Assembly: GCA_050949175.1 (NCBI GenBank)
Contig: JBMNFG010000006.1
Span: 30,214-94,213 of the forward strand
Length of the DNA: 64,000 nucleotides
From: UBA4971 sp900019985
Lineage (GTDB): Bacteria; Bacillota; SHA-98; UBA4971
Direction of reading: 5' to 3'
Below, in pieces: positions 8,166-15,718 of this stretch. A program made the position numbers and the translations under genes. Every line of letters starts with the position of its first letter. Position 1 is the stretch's first letter. The notes beneath the pieces are model-generated. The model worked only from the letters and a program-made list of their open reading frames with translations. It made no database searches and had not been told where the DNA came from.

Positions 8166-10181
8166 TTACCCCGACGCTTGTGTATTAGCGCTTCCTGACA
8201 TCTCGGGGTACGTCCCTCGCGAACCATAGCGTCTACGAAAGACCCTTGTAGCATTTAAGATGGCAAGCAATGCAACGCCCACGTCTGCGAAGACAGCTTC
8301 CCACATTGTTGCTGTGCCCAGCAGCCCTCTGATTATGAAGGCACCTTTCACTGTCAGAGCCAGGGCGATGTTTTGGAGTACGATCCTTCTGGTATGGAGC
8401 GCTACGCGGATTGCTGTTCCGAGCTTGGACGGCTTATCGTCCATTATCACCACATCAGCCGCTTCAATCGCTGCATCACTTCCCAATGCGCCCATGGCAA
8501 TTCCTACGTCTGCCCTGATGATCACAGGTGCATCGTTGATTCCGTCTCCCACGAAGGCAAGACGGTTTCTGCGTCCGCTTGGAAGCTTTGCGGCCAGTTC
8601 TTCAACCTTTCTGACTTTATCTTCAGGAAGCAGGTTTGCGTACATATCGCTGATTCCTACTTGCTCTGCCACATCATTTGCGATTTGCAGGTTGTCACCT
8701 GTCAGCATGACTATGGACTCAACACCCAGGGTTTTCAGTTCGTTCATAGCTTCCCTTGCATCAGGCTTAATCTCATCTGAGACAATGATGTACCCTGCAA
8801 AAACTCTGTCTACTGCCACATACACGACTGTGCGCTTCAGGTCGCACGAATCGTGGGGAATGTTCTCCATGTGCATCAGTTCATCGTTTCCTGCGATGAT
8901 TTCTTTTCCGTCGATTAAAGCTGTGACGCCGCGCCCCGGGATTTCGCGGTAGCTTTGAACGATTTTGGCTGACGGGGTCATGCCGTAAGCGTCTAAGATC
9001 GATTTTGCAATCGGGTGATTGGAACTGTACTCAGCCAGGGCTGCGAACCTGAGAACTTCGTCTTCCGTAAACCCGTTGCGTGTTGCGATTTCAGTTACCT
9101 TGAACACGCCTTTTGTGAGAGTCCCTGTTTTATCTGTAACGACTGTATGGAGGGAGGTCAATGCATCAAGGAAGTTCGCGCCTTTCACAAGAATACCGTG
9201 GCGGGATGCAGAACCAATGCCTCCGAAATACCCAAGGGGTATAGAAATCACCAGCGCGCACGGACATGATATGACAAGCAGCACCAAGCCGCGGTACATC
9301 CACTCTGAAAATGTGGCTCCCGGGATTACAAGGGGAGGGACAAAAGCTATAGCGGCAGCTGCCAGCGTAACAAAAGGAGTATAATACCGGGAAAAAGTCG
9401 TAATAAACCGCTCAGTAGGGGCTTTGCGAGTCGACGCATCTTCTACAAGATGCATGATCCTGGCTATGGACGACTCGTAGGCCTTCTTTTCAACACAGAT
9501 TTCAATGATCCCTTGACTATTAACCATTCCTGCAAGGGCAGTGCTTCCAGGTGATACTCTTCGAGGAACAGACTCTCCTGTAAGTGCAGATGTATCCACG
9601 AAAGATGAGCCTTCTACAACTCGTCCGTCCAACGGGATCCTTTCCCCGGGCTTTACGACGATTATGTCGCCGATATTGACGCTGTCAGGATGGACAACCT
9701 CGATTTCATAGCCGCCATGGTCCTTCAGCACCTTCAAATTCGCGCTGTCCGGACGAATCTCTATAAGGCTCGCAATAGCCTTCCTTGACTTATCCAGTGC
9801 AAGGTCTTGGAGGTATTCGCCAACATCAAAAAAGAGCATGACACTGACTGCTTCAGGCAGCTCGTGTATGACAAAAGCGCCAAGTGTTGCCACGCTCATA
9901 AGGAAGAACTCATCGAACACCTTGCCGTAGAAGAGATGAGTGACGGCTTGCCGCAACACTTTTCCGCCAACCAGCAAATAAGCTGTGACGAAAATGACGT
10001 ATTCCATGAACACATAAGGTGTCCCATGGAGCTTAGGTTCGAAGACAATGCCGATTAACAGAAGGGTTGCAGATGCGATTATCGCTGCAGGCCGCATCAA
10101 TGTATTACCGTTGCTTTCGTGCCCATGGTGACCTATATGCGCCCCACGGGATGTGTTCGATTCATCGTGATGTACCAGCAT
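8166..10181 (-). CDS. Zn2+/Cd2+/Pb2+-type P1B ATPase
   Basis: 671-residue heavy-metal efflux ATPase (ZntA/CadA type). It has no N-terminal CxxC HMA domain; instead the first 25 residues are His-rich (HH, HIGHHGH), which may bind zinc. Motifs: TGES at 201, the metal-site SCPCALV (CPC at 306-308), the phosphorylation site DKTGTLT at 350, the SSNHPIA motif and GDGINDAP. CPC followed by conserved membrane residues fits group P1B-2 (Zn/Cd/Pb). The ATG at 10181 has AAGGAG upstream. It lies 45 bp downstream of an ArsR-family repressor in the same direction, an arrangement expected for a metal-inducible efflux operon. Confidence 0.93.
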   Translation of the reverse strand: MLVHHDESNTSRGAHIGHHGHESNGNTLMRPAAIIASATLLLIGIVFEPKLHGTPYVFMEYVIFVTAYLLVGGKVLRQAVTHLFYGKVFDEFFLMSVATLGAFVIHELPEAVSVMLFFDVGEYLQDLALDKSRKAIASLIEIRPDSANLKVLKDHGGYEIEVVHPDSVNIGDIIVVKPGERIPLDGRVVEGSSFVDTSALTGESVPRRVSPGSTALAGMVNSQGIIEICVEKKAYESSIARIMHLVEDASTRKAPTERFITTFSRYYTPFVTLAAAAIAFVPPLVIPGATFSEWMYRGLVLLVISCPCALVISIPLGYFGGIGSASRHGILVKGANFLDALTSLHTVVTDKTGTLTKGVFKVTEIATRNGFTEDEVLRFAALAEYSSNHPIAKSILDAYGMTPSAKIVQSYREIPGRGVTALIDGKEIIAGNDELMHMENIPHDSCDLKRTVVYVAVDRVFAGYIIVSDEIKPDAREAMNELKTLGVESIVMLTGDNLQIANDVAEQVGISDMYANLLPEDKVRKVEELAAKLPSGRRNRLAFVGDGINDAPVIIRADVGIAMGALGSDAAIEAADVVIMDDKPSKLGTAIRVALHTRRIVLQNIALALTVKGAFIIRGLLGTATMWEAVFADVGVALLAILNATRVFRRRYGSRGTYPEMSGSANTQASG

Positions 10182-10226
10182 GCTGTCGCTCCTTTTTTGT
10201 TCTGCCGAACTCTGTTCTGTCCGCTG

Positions 10227-10589
10227 TTATCCTCCGGTTCCGGTTGTTTCTTCTGAATAGTGCTCCTTTGCCTGGCGGATTAAAGTCACGATATGGTCGT
10301 CATCCAGCGTATAATACACATGCTTTCCGTCTCTGCTGCGTCTGACGAGGCGCATTGCCCTTAGGAGTCTCAGGTGGTGGGATACGGCAGGGACAGAAAT
10401 TCCGAGGATCTCTGCAATATCACAGACACACAACTCCTTAAGGGACAAGAGGTAGATTAGCTTAGTCCGGGTTTCGTCTCCCAGAACACGAAAGACCTGA
10501 GACAACCCATCTACCTCAGATAACATCTCTCTCAGTTGTTTGAGTTCGCCGGTATTTGTATTCACGACGTTTTGCCCTCCTATTACCAT
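10227..10589 (-). CDS. ArsR/SmtB-family metal-responsive repressor
   Basis: 120-residue winged-helix repressor. The DNA-recognition region is ISVPAVSHHLRLLR, and just before it ELCVCDIAE carries the CxC pair that ligands Cd/Pb/Zn in CadC/CmtR-like proteins. A late His/Asp/Glu-rich helix (DDDHIV...AKEHYSEE) could form the alpha-5 zinc site. It leads the operon with the P1B ATPase, so it most likely represses that operon until Zn/Cd/Pb binds. The promoter at 10663-10691 and the imperfect palindrome overlapping its -10 box support autoregulation. Confidence 0.9.
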   Translation of the reverse strand: MVIGGQNVVNTNTGELKQLREMLSEVDGLSQVFRVLGDETRTKLIYLLSLKELCVCDIAEILGISVPAVSHHLRLLRAMRLVRRSRDGKHVYYTLDDDHIVTLIRQAKEHYSEETTGTGG

Positions 10590-10644
10590 TGTCCTGTCAC
10601 GTTCTTGAGGAGGAAAGTGCAGCGTTAGAAAAACATTTTATCAT

Positions 10645-10664
10645 ATAAACAATTGCTTACTTAT
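10645..10664. promoter_or_regulatory. Candidate ArsR/SmtB operator
   Basis: ATAAACAATTGCTTACTTAT is an AT-rich imperfect palindrome resembling SmtB/ArsR 12-2-12 operators (TGAACA-type half sites around AATTG). It abuts and overlaps the -10 box of the repressor operon, where a repressor would block RNA polymerase. Confidence 0.5.
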
Positions 10665-10691
10665 TATAGTATTTGCAGTGCTTTTTGTAAA
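10663..10691 (-). promoter_or_regulatory. Promoter of the arsR-P1B ATPase operon
   Basis: On the minus strand: -35 TTTACA (10691-10686), 17-bp spacer, perfect -10 TATAAT (10668-10663). The start codon lies ~75 bp downstream. This is the best sigma-A-type promoter in the left half of the window. Confidence 0.7.
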
Positions 10692-10781
10692 GTCGAGAAG
10701 GAGAAATGGCTGTGGTACCGCTAGTAGCGGACACCGAGAACATCGACGATAATAAAGGGAGGATCGTCTGGAGGTGTCTAA

Positions 10782-11081
10782 ATGGCGAAGCACTATGGCA
10801 GGGATACAAAGATAGCTTATGTAGAGCAGATTAGGGCCGGTAAGCTAACAGCGATCGAAGCAGCAAGGGAATTGGGGTTTCATAAACCAACGATTTATAT
10901 ATGGCTAAAGAAGTACTCAGAAGATGGGGAAAATGCTTTTCCGGGCAGCGGGCACATGAGGCCGGATCTAGAGTATGTAAGAAGGCTTGAAAGAGAGAAC
11001 AGACAGCTAAGGAACGAAAACGAGTTCCTAAAAAAAGCAGCGGCGTACTTTGCAGGAGACCAGAGGAAAAGTACGCGATAA
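10782..11081 (+). CDS. IS3-family transposase OrfA
   Basis: 99 residues: an N-terminal helix-turn-helix (ARELGFHKPTIYIWLKKY) that binds the element ends, then a leucine-zipper-like coiled coil (RRLERENRQLRNENEFLKK). Near its end the codons CTA AAA AAA GCA contain seven A residues (11030-11036), an A-AAA-AAA slippery heptamer. A -1 slip there continues into the OrfB frame without a stop, producing the OrfAB transposase, as in IS3-group elements. The intact frames suggest the element was recently active. Confidence 0.88.
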   Translation: MAKHYGRDTKIAYVEQIRAGKLTAIEAARELGFHKPTIYIWLKKYSEDGENAFPGSGHMRPDLEYVRRLERENRQLRNENEFLKKAAAYFAGDQRKSTR

Positions 11082-11125
11082 TTAAAAAACACGGCAATCT
11101 GGTCGCCATTAAGCGGGCATGTGAG

Positions 11126-11935
11126 TTGTGCAAAGTATCACGAAGCGGGTATTACGAATGGCTTAGGAGGCCTAAAAAGGTAAAGGTAGATGTCTTGCCC
11201 CAGAAAGTGAGACGGGTATTCATGGAGAGCAGAAAAACGTATGGCACACGCCGGATTAAGAAGAAGTTAGCAGCTGAAGAGATCGTTTGGAGTCGGAAGA
11301 GAATCAGACGCATAATGGCTGAACAAGGCCTTGTGGCTAAGGCTCGCTGCAAAACCCGTGCTGCTACTGACTCAAACCATAACCATCCGGTAGCTCCTAA
11401 TTTACTGGGCGGACGATTTGATGCTGACTACCCTAATCAGGTCTGGGTTACAGATATTACTTATCTTAAAACTCGTGAAGGCTGGCTGTATTTGGCGGTT
11501 GTCATTGACTTATACAGCAGAATGGTAGTGGGTTGGAGCATCAATAACAGAATGACAAAAGACCTTGTCATTAATGCGCTTGAAAAAGCTATCAAAAGAC
11601 GTAATCCTGATCCAGGGCTCATTTGCCATTCGGATCGCGGGAGTCAATACTGTAGCCATGCTTATCAGGATCTGCTCAAGAAATACGGTTTTTTATGCAG
11701 CATGAGCCGCAAAGGTGAATGCCTGGATAATGCAGTTGCGGAAAGCTTCTTCCATAGCCTTAAAGTCGAGTGGATATATGGAGAACCACCCGTATCCAGG
11801 AATGAAATGTACCGGAGTGTCAGGGAATACATAGAAGTGTTCTATAACCGGCAGAGACTGCATTCAGCAAACGGATATCTTTCACCGTGTGATTTTGAGA
11901 GAGTTAACGAGTCGACTTTTTTGATGTCCGCTTAG
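11126..11935 (+). CDS. IS3-family transposase OrfB (DDE integrase domain)
   Basis: 269 residues from the first ATG, but the -1 frame is open back to the slippery run at 11030 (RPEEKYAIIKKHGN...), so the functional product is probably the OrfAB fusion. It has the HTH_21 region (YGTRRIKKKL) and an rve integrase core: VWVTDITYL (first D), CHSDRGSQY (second D) and SRKGECLDNAVAESFF (E), the complete DD(35)E triad. The C-terminal NRQRLHSANGYLSP is the family signature. No truncation is seen. Confidence 0.92.
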   Translation: MCKVSRSGYYEWLRRPKKVKVDVLPQKVRRVFMESRKTYGTRRIKKKLAAEEIVWSRKRIRRIMAEQGLVAKARCKTRAATDSNHNHPVAPNLLGGRFDADYPNQVWVTDITYLKTREGWLYLAVVIDLYSRMVVGWSINNRMTKDLVINALEKAIKRRNPDPGLICHSDRGSQYCSHAYQDLLKKYGFLCSMSRKGECLDNAVAESFFHSLKVEWIYGEPPVSRNEMYRSVREYIEVFYNRQRLHSANGYLSPCDFERVNESTFLMSA

Positions 11936-11944
11936 GCTTGACCA

Positions 11945-12260
11945 GATCAAAATCTGAAAGAAAGGAGAAAAAGTATGTGGTGATATTCGGCATGGGAACA
12001 GATAGCGTCCGGCTAGAAGCTGTAATACCTGGCATAGTCGCGCAAGAATGAGTGAGTAAAGTTTTAGTGGGTACTGAGTAGAGCACGGGGTAGCGTACCT
12101 GGTAGCGTGTGGCGGGATGGCGAGAGTCATCCGGAAAGGTTACAGAATAGCCTGGGACAGAGTACCTGTGGCGAGGTGCTTGGAAAAAGAAGGACGGAAG
12201 GCCTTCACCCTCGAAGAGTTAGTGTGACAGACAAACTCAAAGGGGTGATGAGCTTCCGTC
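11945..12260. other. Noncoding stretch between the two insertion sequences
   Basis: No convincing gene. It begins right after the IS3 right end and includes a possible left terminus of the ISLre2 element (12060-12075). I see no promoter or stable terminator I would defend. It may be the long untranslated 5' part of the second element or leftover target DNA. Confidence 0.4.
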
Positions 12261-13878
12261 ATGAATAGTATTCGCGATTTTGAGAGAATTACCTTCCGGA
12301 AAATAGAGCAAGCCGTATTTAGGATTGCATGCGAAGTTCTGGTTGAAATAATAAAGCCTTTGCTTGAAGGCATGGATGAGGAGATATTTAAGAAGCGGGA
12401 TAAGAAAAGATTCAAGCCTATTGATCGTAAAGAACGCACTATAGAATCTATACTGGGCGTACCGGTAACATTTAAGCGCCGTTATTACAAGGATCTAAAG
12501 ACAGGCAGTTATACGTTTCTACTGGATGAAGCCTTAGGCCTATCCAAGGGAGCGAGGCAAAGCCCCTTATTGCGTGAAGTAGCGGTGCATATGGCAGTTG
12601 ATGGGCCTTCATATAGAACCGCATCAAAAAACCTTGAGCGCATACTTGGAGGCCGGGTGATAAGCCATGAAGGGATTAGACAGAACTTAATCAAGGCGTC
12701 AGATGAGGCTAAGGCATTGTTTGAGAAAGAAAAGAAACATGAAAGGCCTAAAGAGAATCCCGGGATTATATTTATCGAGGTAGACGGAGTACATGCAAGC
12801 TTGCAGAAACAATCGAGGAGATCTACTGAAGAGAAAGTAGGAGTTATACATACAGGCTGGGAGCCACGTTCTGAATGCCAGGGAGAATACATGCTGAAAG
12901 GTAAACGTATAGTTAGGACTCAGTCTTTATCTCCTGAAGAGTTCTGGTCTATCGTAAGTGAGACTGTATATAGGGAATTTAAAATAAATGAAGACACTGT
13001 CATTGTGATTAACGGCGACAGAGCAAACTGGATTCGCATGTTTCGTGAATGGTTTTGTGATTGTAATGTCCTCTACCAGATAGACCGTTTTCATCTGCTC
13101 AGGACTCTTGGAGGGATTTTCAAAAGGGGAAGCGAGGCTTACTGTAAGTTAAAGGATACGATGGACAAGGACCCTACAGGGGCCACATTCATGGCAGCCC
13201 TGGCTGAGGAGTCAGTAAATCTTTCGGGAAAAAAACAGAAGGAAGCAGAGGCGCTGATTAAGGATCTTGAAGGCATTGCAGATAGCGTGTGCGACTATCG
13301 AGTTAGGTTAAGTGCTATGGGATATGACATAGAAGGGTTACGTCCTATGGGGGCTGCTGAAGCTCAGATCAATACATTTGTACATAGAATCAAAGGTCGT
13401 GGGCAAAGCTGGTCGCCCTCGGGTCTTGACGGAATGATGCGCCTGTTAGGCCTAAAGTTCGAAGGCCGCCTCGAGAAGCTTCTTTATGATTTTGCTGTTA
13501 CACAAGAGCCTCTTCTGAGGCCTCTTTCTAGTAAGAAGAAGCTCGTGAAAAAAACGGCATTAGAAGTAGCCAATACTCTTATCAAGCGGTATGGAGACAT
13601 CTGGTCACACTCTATGCCGGTACTGAATGTCGGTAGAACCAGAAGCGGGGACTTGTCAAGGCTATTTCACAGTATCGCAGGGTAATGATTCGTCTAACGC
13701 TCAATTGACATAATCAAGCCTTTAACTCATCAAAGCCTAGCATAGGGGTAGTATTCTAGCGTGGCACGTTACGCATGCTTTGTCGAGTCATTCGTGGTGG
13801 AGATTTATGTCTCATTGAAAACCAGATAATGCAAACCACTGACTCTCGAGGGCGGATGAAAAAGTACCCACCAAAGCT
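12060..13878 (+). mobile_element. ISLre2-family insertion sequence (limits tentative)
   Basis: One intact UPF0236/ISLre2 transposase gene, flanked by a candidate inverted pair: AGTTTTAGTGGGTACT (12060-12075) and AGTACCCACCAAAGCT (13863-13878), 14 of 16 positions complementary. No flanking target duplication was recognised, so the ends are tentative. It lies directly beside the IS3 element, in the same orientation. Confidence 0.4.
12261..13685 (+). CDS. ISLre2-family transposase (UPF0236)
   Basis: 474 residues, near the usual length for the family. Recognisable stretches are the N-terminal zinc-free helical region with RKERTIESILGVPVTFKRRYY, a central acidic site in IIFIEVDGVHASLQ, VINGDRANWIR, the YQIDRFHLLR motif, and the late HRIKGRGQSWS. 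These acidic positions (DGV, GDRA, DRFH) fit the RNase-H-like catalytic core of ISLre2 transposases. The frame is complete. The start ATG at 12261 has AGGGGTGATGAG upstream. Such elements are common in Clostridia and related Firmicutes. Confidence 0.85.
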   Translation: MNSIRDFERITFRKIEQAVFRIACEVLVEIIKPLLEGMDEEIFKKRDKKRFKPIDRKERTIESILGVPVTFKRRYYKDLKTGSYTFLLDEALGLSKGARQSPLLREVAVHMAVDGPSYRTASKNLERILGGRVISHEGIRQNLIKASDEAKALFEKEKKHERPKENPGIIFIEVDGVHASLQKQSRRSTEEKVGVIHTGWEPRSECQGEYMLKGKRIVRTQSLSPEEFWSIVSETVYREFKINEDTVIVINGDRANWIRMFREWFCDCNVLYQIDRFHLLRTLGGIFKRGSEAYCKLKDTMDKDPTGATFMAALAEESVNLSGKKQKEAEALIKDLEGIADSVCDYRVRLSAMGYDIEGLRPMGAAEAQINTFVHRIKGRGQSWSPSGLDGMMRLLGLKFEGRLEKLLYDFAVTQEPLLRPLSSKKKLVKKTALEVANTLIKRYGDIWSHSMPVLNVGRTRSGDLSRLFHSIAG

Positions 13879-13905
13879 TGACTCAGACTACCCCCTGGGG
13901 TTTAG

Positions 13906-13934
13906 TTGCCCCAAGGCTGTACTGAGTATATAAT
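13906..13934 (+). promoter_or_regulatory. Candidate promoter of the MATE gene
   Basis: -35 TTGCCC, 17-bp spacer, perfect -10 TATAAT (13929-13934), ~30 bp before the start codon. It lies just outside the tentative right end of the ISLre2 element. The rest of 13686-13905 shows no gene. Confidence 0.5.
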
Positions 13935-13964
13935 AAAGCTTGGTGCTGTTTTCCTGAAAGAAAG

Positions 13965-15359
13965 TTGACGGTGATTGGACTGAGTACATACAAAAATGAA
14001 GTACAACAACATGGAACTCTTTCGCGTCCCGATTCATTAAGTGCCGTACGCAGGCAGGTCCTTCAGCTTGCAGGGCCATCCCTGGTGGAAATGGCTTTGG
14101 TCTCTTTTGTAAATATGGCAGACATGATGATGGTTGGAAGATTGGGGCCTGCAGCTATTGCAGCAGTCGGATTGACAAACCAGCCGGTGTTCTTTGCCAT
14201 GGCTGTTTTCATTGCTCTTAATGTGGGCACAACTGCAGTTATTGCGCGCGCTATAGGGGCAGGCGAGGACCAAGTTGCCAATGATGCCATGCGTCAAAGC
14301 CTGATGCTGGTCATAGCAATGGGACTTGTAGTAAGCGCCTTGGGTTTTGCTTTTGCAGCAAATGTTCTGAAGTTTATGGGTGCTGAGGCAGATGTGGTTC
14401 CCTTGGGAACCGGCTATATGAGGATTATCGCAGCAGGCGGCCCGTTCATGGTAGTAGCCATGAGCCTTACCGCTGCACTCCGAGGAGCAGGGGACACAGT
14501 TTCACCCATGAAAGCCAATATGGTCGCAAATGTCACTAACGTCATAGGGAACTACCTGTTGATTTACGGGAAATTCGGGTTTCCGCGATTGGGAGTGGCC
14601 GGTGCTGCTTTGGCTACAAGCTTTGCTAGGGTCATAGCTTTTTTGCTTCTCCTCAGGGTAGTCATGTCAGGTAATACCCATTTACATTTAACCGGCCCTT
14701 TCGCGCTTAACAAGGAGCTCTTTGAAAGGATCATTCGAGTCGGAGCGCCGTCTGCAGGAGAACAAATAGTCTTGCGCGGAGGGCAATTGGTCTATCTAAA
14801 GATAGTTGCAGGCTTCGGAACTACTGTCGTAGCCGCCCATCAAGTCGGAATGAACATCCTGAACCTTTCATTTATGCCTGGAATGGCATTTGCCGTAGCC
14901 GCTACAACCCTGGTCGGCCAAGGCCTCGGTGCAGGCATGCCTGACGCAGCCGAGGAGTGGGCAAGGGAAACAAGGAAAATGGGGATGTTTGTGTCAGGTT
15001 GTATGGCCTTGATGTTTATTCTGTTCGGCAAGTACATCGCCATGTTGTATACCAACGACCCTGAAGTAATAGTACGTACTGCTACTGTCCTCAGGATCCT
15101 TGGGCTTGTCCAGCCTGCTCAATCCACACAGTTTATACTTGCAGGCGGGCTTAGGGGCGCAGGGGATACCAAGTGGCCGTTATACTCAACTGCTGTAGGT
15201 GTATGGGGATTTCGAGTAGCGGTAGGGTACTTTCTTGCTGTTGTAATGGGCCTTGAGCTTGTCGGCGCCTGGATGGGTATGGCAATCGACCAGGTGGCGC
15301 GATCAGCTATTATCGGTTTACGCTTCAAAAGCGGCAAATGGAAGTCGGCAAGAGTGTAG
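13965..15359 (+). CDS. MATE-family multidrug/cation efflux transporter
   Basis: 464 residues, 12 predicted membrane segments in two repeats, typical of Na+/H+-coupled MATE exporters. The first repeat begins LAGPSLVEMALVSFVNMADMMMVGRLG, the second after ~residue 250 (IIRVGAPSAGEQIVLRGGQ). GLRGAGDT occurs in both halves (ALRGAGDTVSP, GLRGAGDTKWP), as expected for the internal duplication. The start is uncertain: TTG at 13965 gives this length, with GTG at 13971 as alternative; the ribosome site is weak (GAAAGAAAG). It is transcribed alone, with its own promoter after the insertion sequences. The substrate cannot be told from sequence. Confidence 0.88.
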   Translation: MTVIGLSTYKNEVQQHGTLSRPDSLSAVRRQVLQLAGPSLVEMALVSFVNMADMMMVGRLGPAAIAAVGLTNQPVFFAMAVFIALNVGTTAVIARAIGAGEDQVANDAMRQSLMLVIAMGLVVSALGFAFAANVLKFMGAEADVVPLGTGYMRIIAAGGPFMVVAMSLTAALRGAGDTVSPMKANMVANVTNVIGNYLLIYGKFGFPRLGVAGAALATSFARVIAFLLLLRVVMSGNTHLHLTGPFALNKELFERIIRVGAPSAGEQIVLRGGQLVYLKIVAGFGTTVVAAHQVGMNILNLSFMPGMAFAVAATTLVGQGLGAGMPDAAEEWARETRKMGMFVSGCMALMFILFGKYIAMLYTNDPEVIVRTATVLRILGLVQPAQSTQFILAGGLRGAGDTKWPLYSTAVGVWGFRVAVGYFLAVVMGLELVGAWMGMAIDQVARSAIIGLRFKSGKWKSARV

Positions 15360-15367
15360 CCTCTTTC

Positions 15368-15396
15368 TTGACAAACGCCTAGCCAAGGCATATTGT
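15368..15396 (+). promoter_or_regulatory. Promoter of the mgtE leader transcript
   Basis: Perfect -35 TTGACA (15368-15373), 17-bp spacer, -10 TATTGT (15391-15396). Transcription would start near 15403, giving a leader of about 315 nt before mgtE. Confidence 0.65.
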
Positions 15397-15402
15397 AAAA
15401 TG

Positions 15403-15640
15403 TGGAGGGAAATCGCAGGTGTTGCCTTATAGGCCTCTCTACAACTTAAACACTCCGCGAAGGGGGATGATGATATTGGATGCCGACCCTGGAGGTAGTG
15501 GGAGGGTCCGGTTTCTGGTCAATGTGTTCTTATGCGTCATAAAGAGCCCGTCATGTGCATCTCCCGGAGAGGGGTTACCTTGATTTTGTTTGCTATTGTT
15601 ACCCCTGCCCGGGCGTTGAACGGGCAGGGGTATTCTTTTG
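15403..15640 (+). promoter_or_regulatory. Structured mgtE leader, candidate Mg2+-responsive riboswitch
   Basis: The region between a strong promoter and a strong terminator has no gene but several hairpins: GCCT-TAT-AGGC, GACCCT...AGGGTC, and CTTATG-CGT-CATAAG. AGGGGTTAC (~15579) is nearly complementary to GTTACCCCT at the 5' side of the terminator, so it could act as an antiterminator arm. A regulated leader ahead of a Mg2+ transporter is usually the M-box; I could not match the M-box core (GGTGAGGCT, GCTGCCGCCC) convincingly, so the class is left open. Confidence 0.45.
15601..15640 (+). terminator. Intrinsic terminator inside the mgtE leader
   Basis: Perfect 11-bp stem ACCCCTGCCCG / CGGGCAGGGGT (15601-15611 with 15621-15631), nine-base loop, then ATTCTTTT. 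It lies ~80 bp upstream of mgtE, which points to transcription attenuation rather than the end of the MATE transcript. Confidence 0.8.
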
Positions 15641-15718
15641 CTAAGTAGGCGTACCCTTTGTTCCAGGGGAGGCACATGATGGGACCTATGTCTAACTTGG
15701 AAGAAGGGAGGAACGTCC

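Larger units (their letters stand above)
10713..11944 (+). mobile_element. IS3-family insertion sequence (~1.23 kb)
   Basis: Two overlapping transposase frames (OrfA, OrfB) are flanked by imperfect inverted ends. The left end TGGTACCGCTAGTAGCGGAC and the reverse complement of the right end (TGGTCAAGCCTAAGCGGACA) share TGGT, AGCGGACA and a later TCGAC. No convincing short target duplication was seen beside these ends, so the boundaries may be off by a few bases, or the element may be old or rearranged. It sits just upstream of the arsR promoter. Confidence 0.75.

Noticed and set aside
8260..8952. 230-codon plus-strand ORF inside the metal ATPase gene
   Set aside because: Antisense shadow of a conserved P-type ATPase, Ala/Ser/Thr-rich with no motif.
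11945..12260. Group II intron or structured ncRNA in the gap between the insertion sequences
   Set aside because: No GUGYG start, no domain V hairpin and no reverse transcriptase; better explained as IS flank.
15403..15600. M-box (ykoK) Mg2+ riboswitch call for the mgtE leader
   Set aside because: Context fits, but I could not align the conserved M-box core, so only a generic structured leader is claimed.
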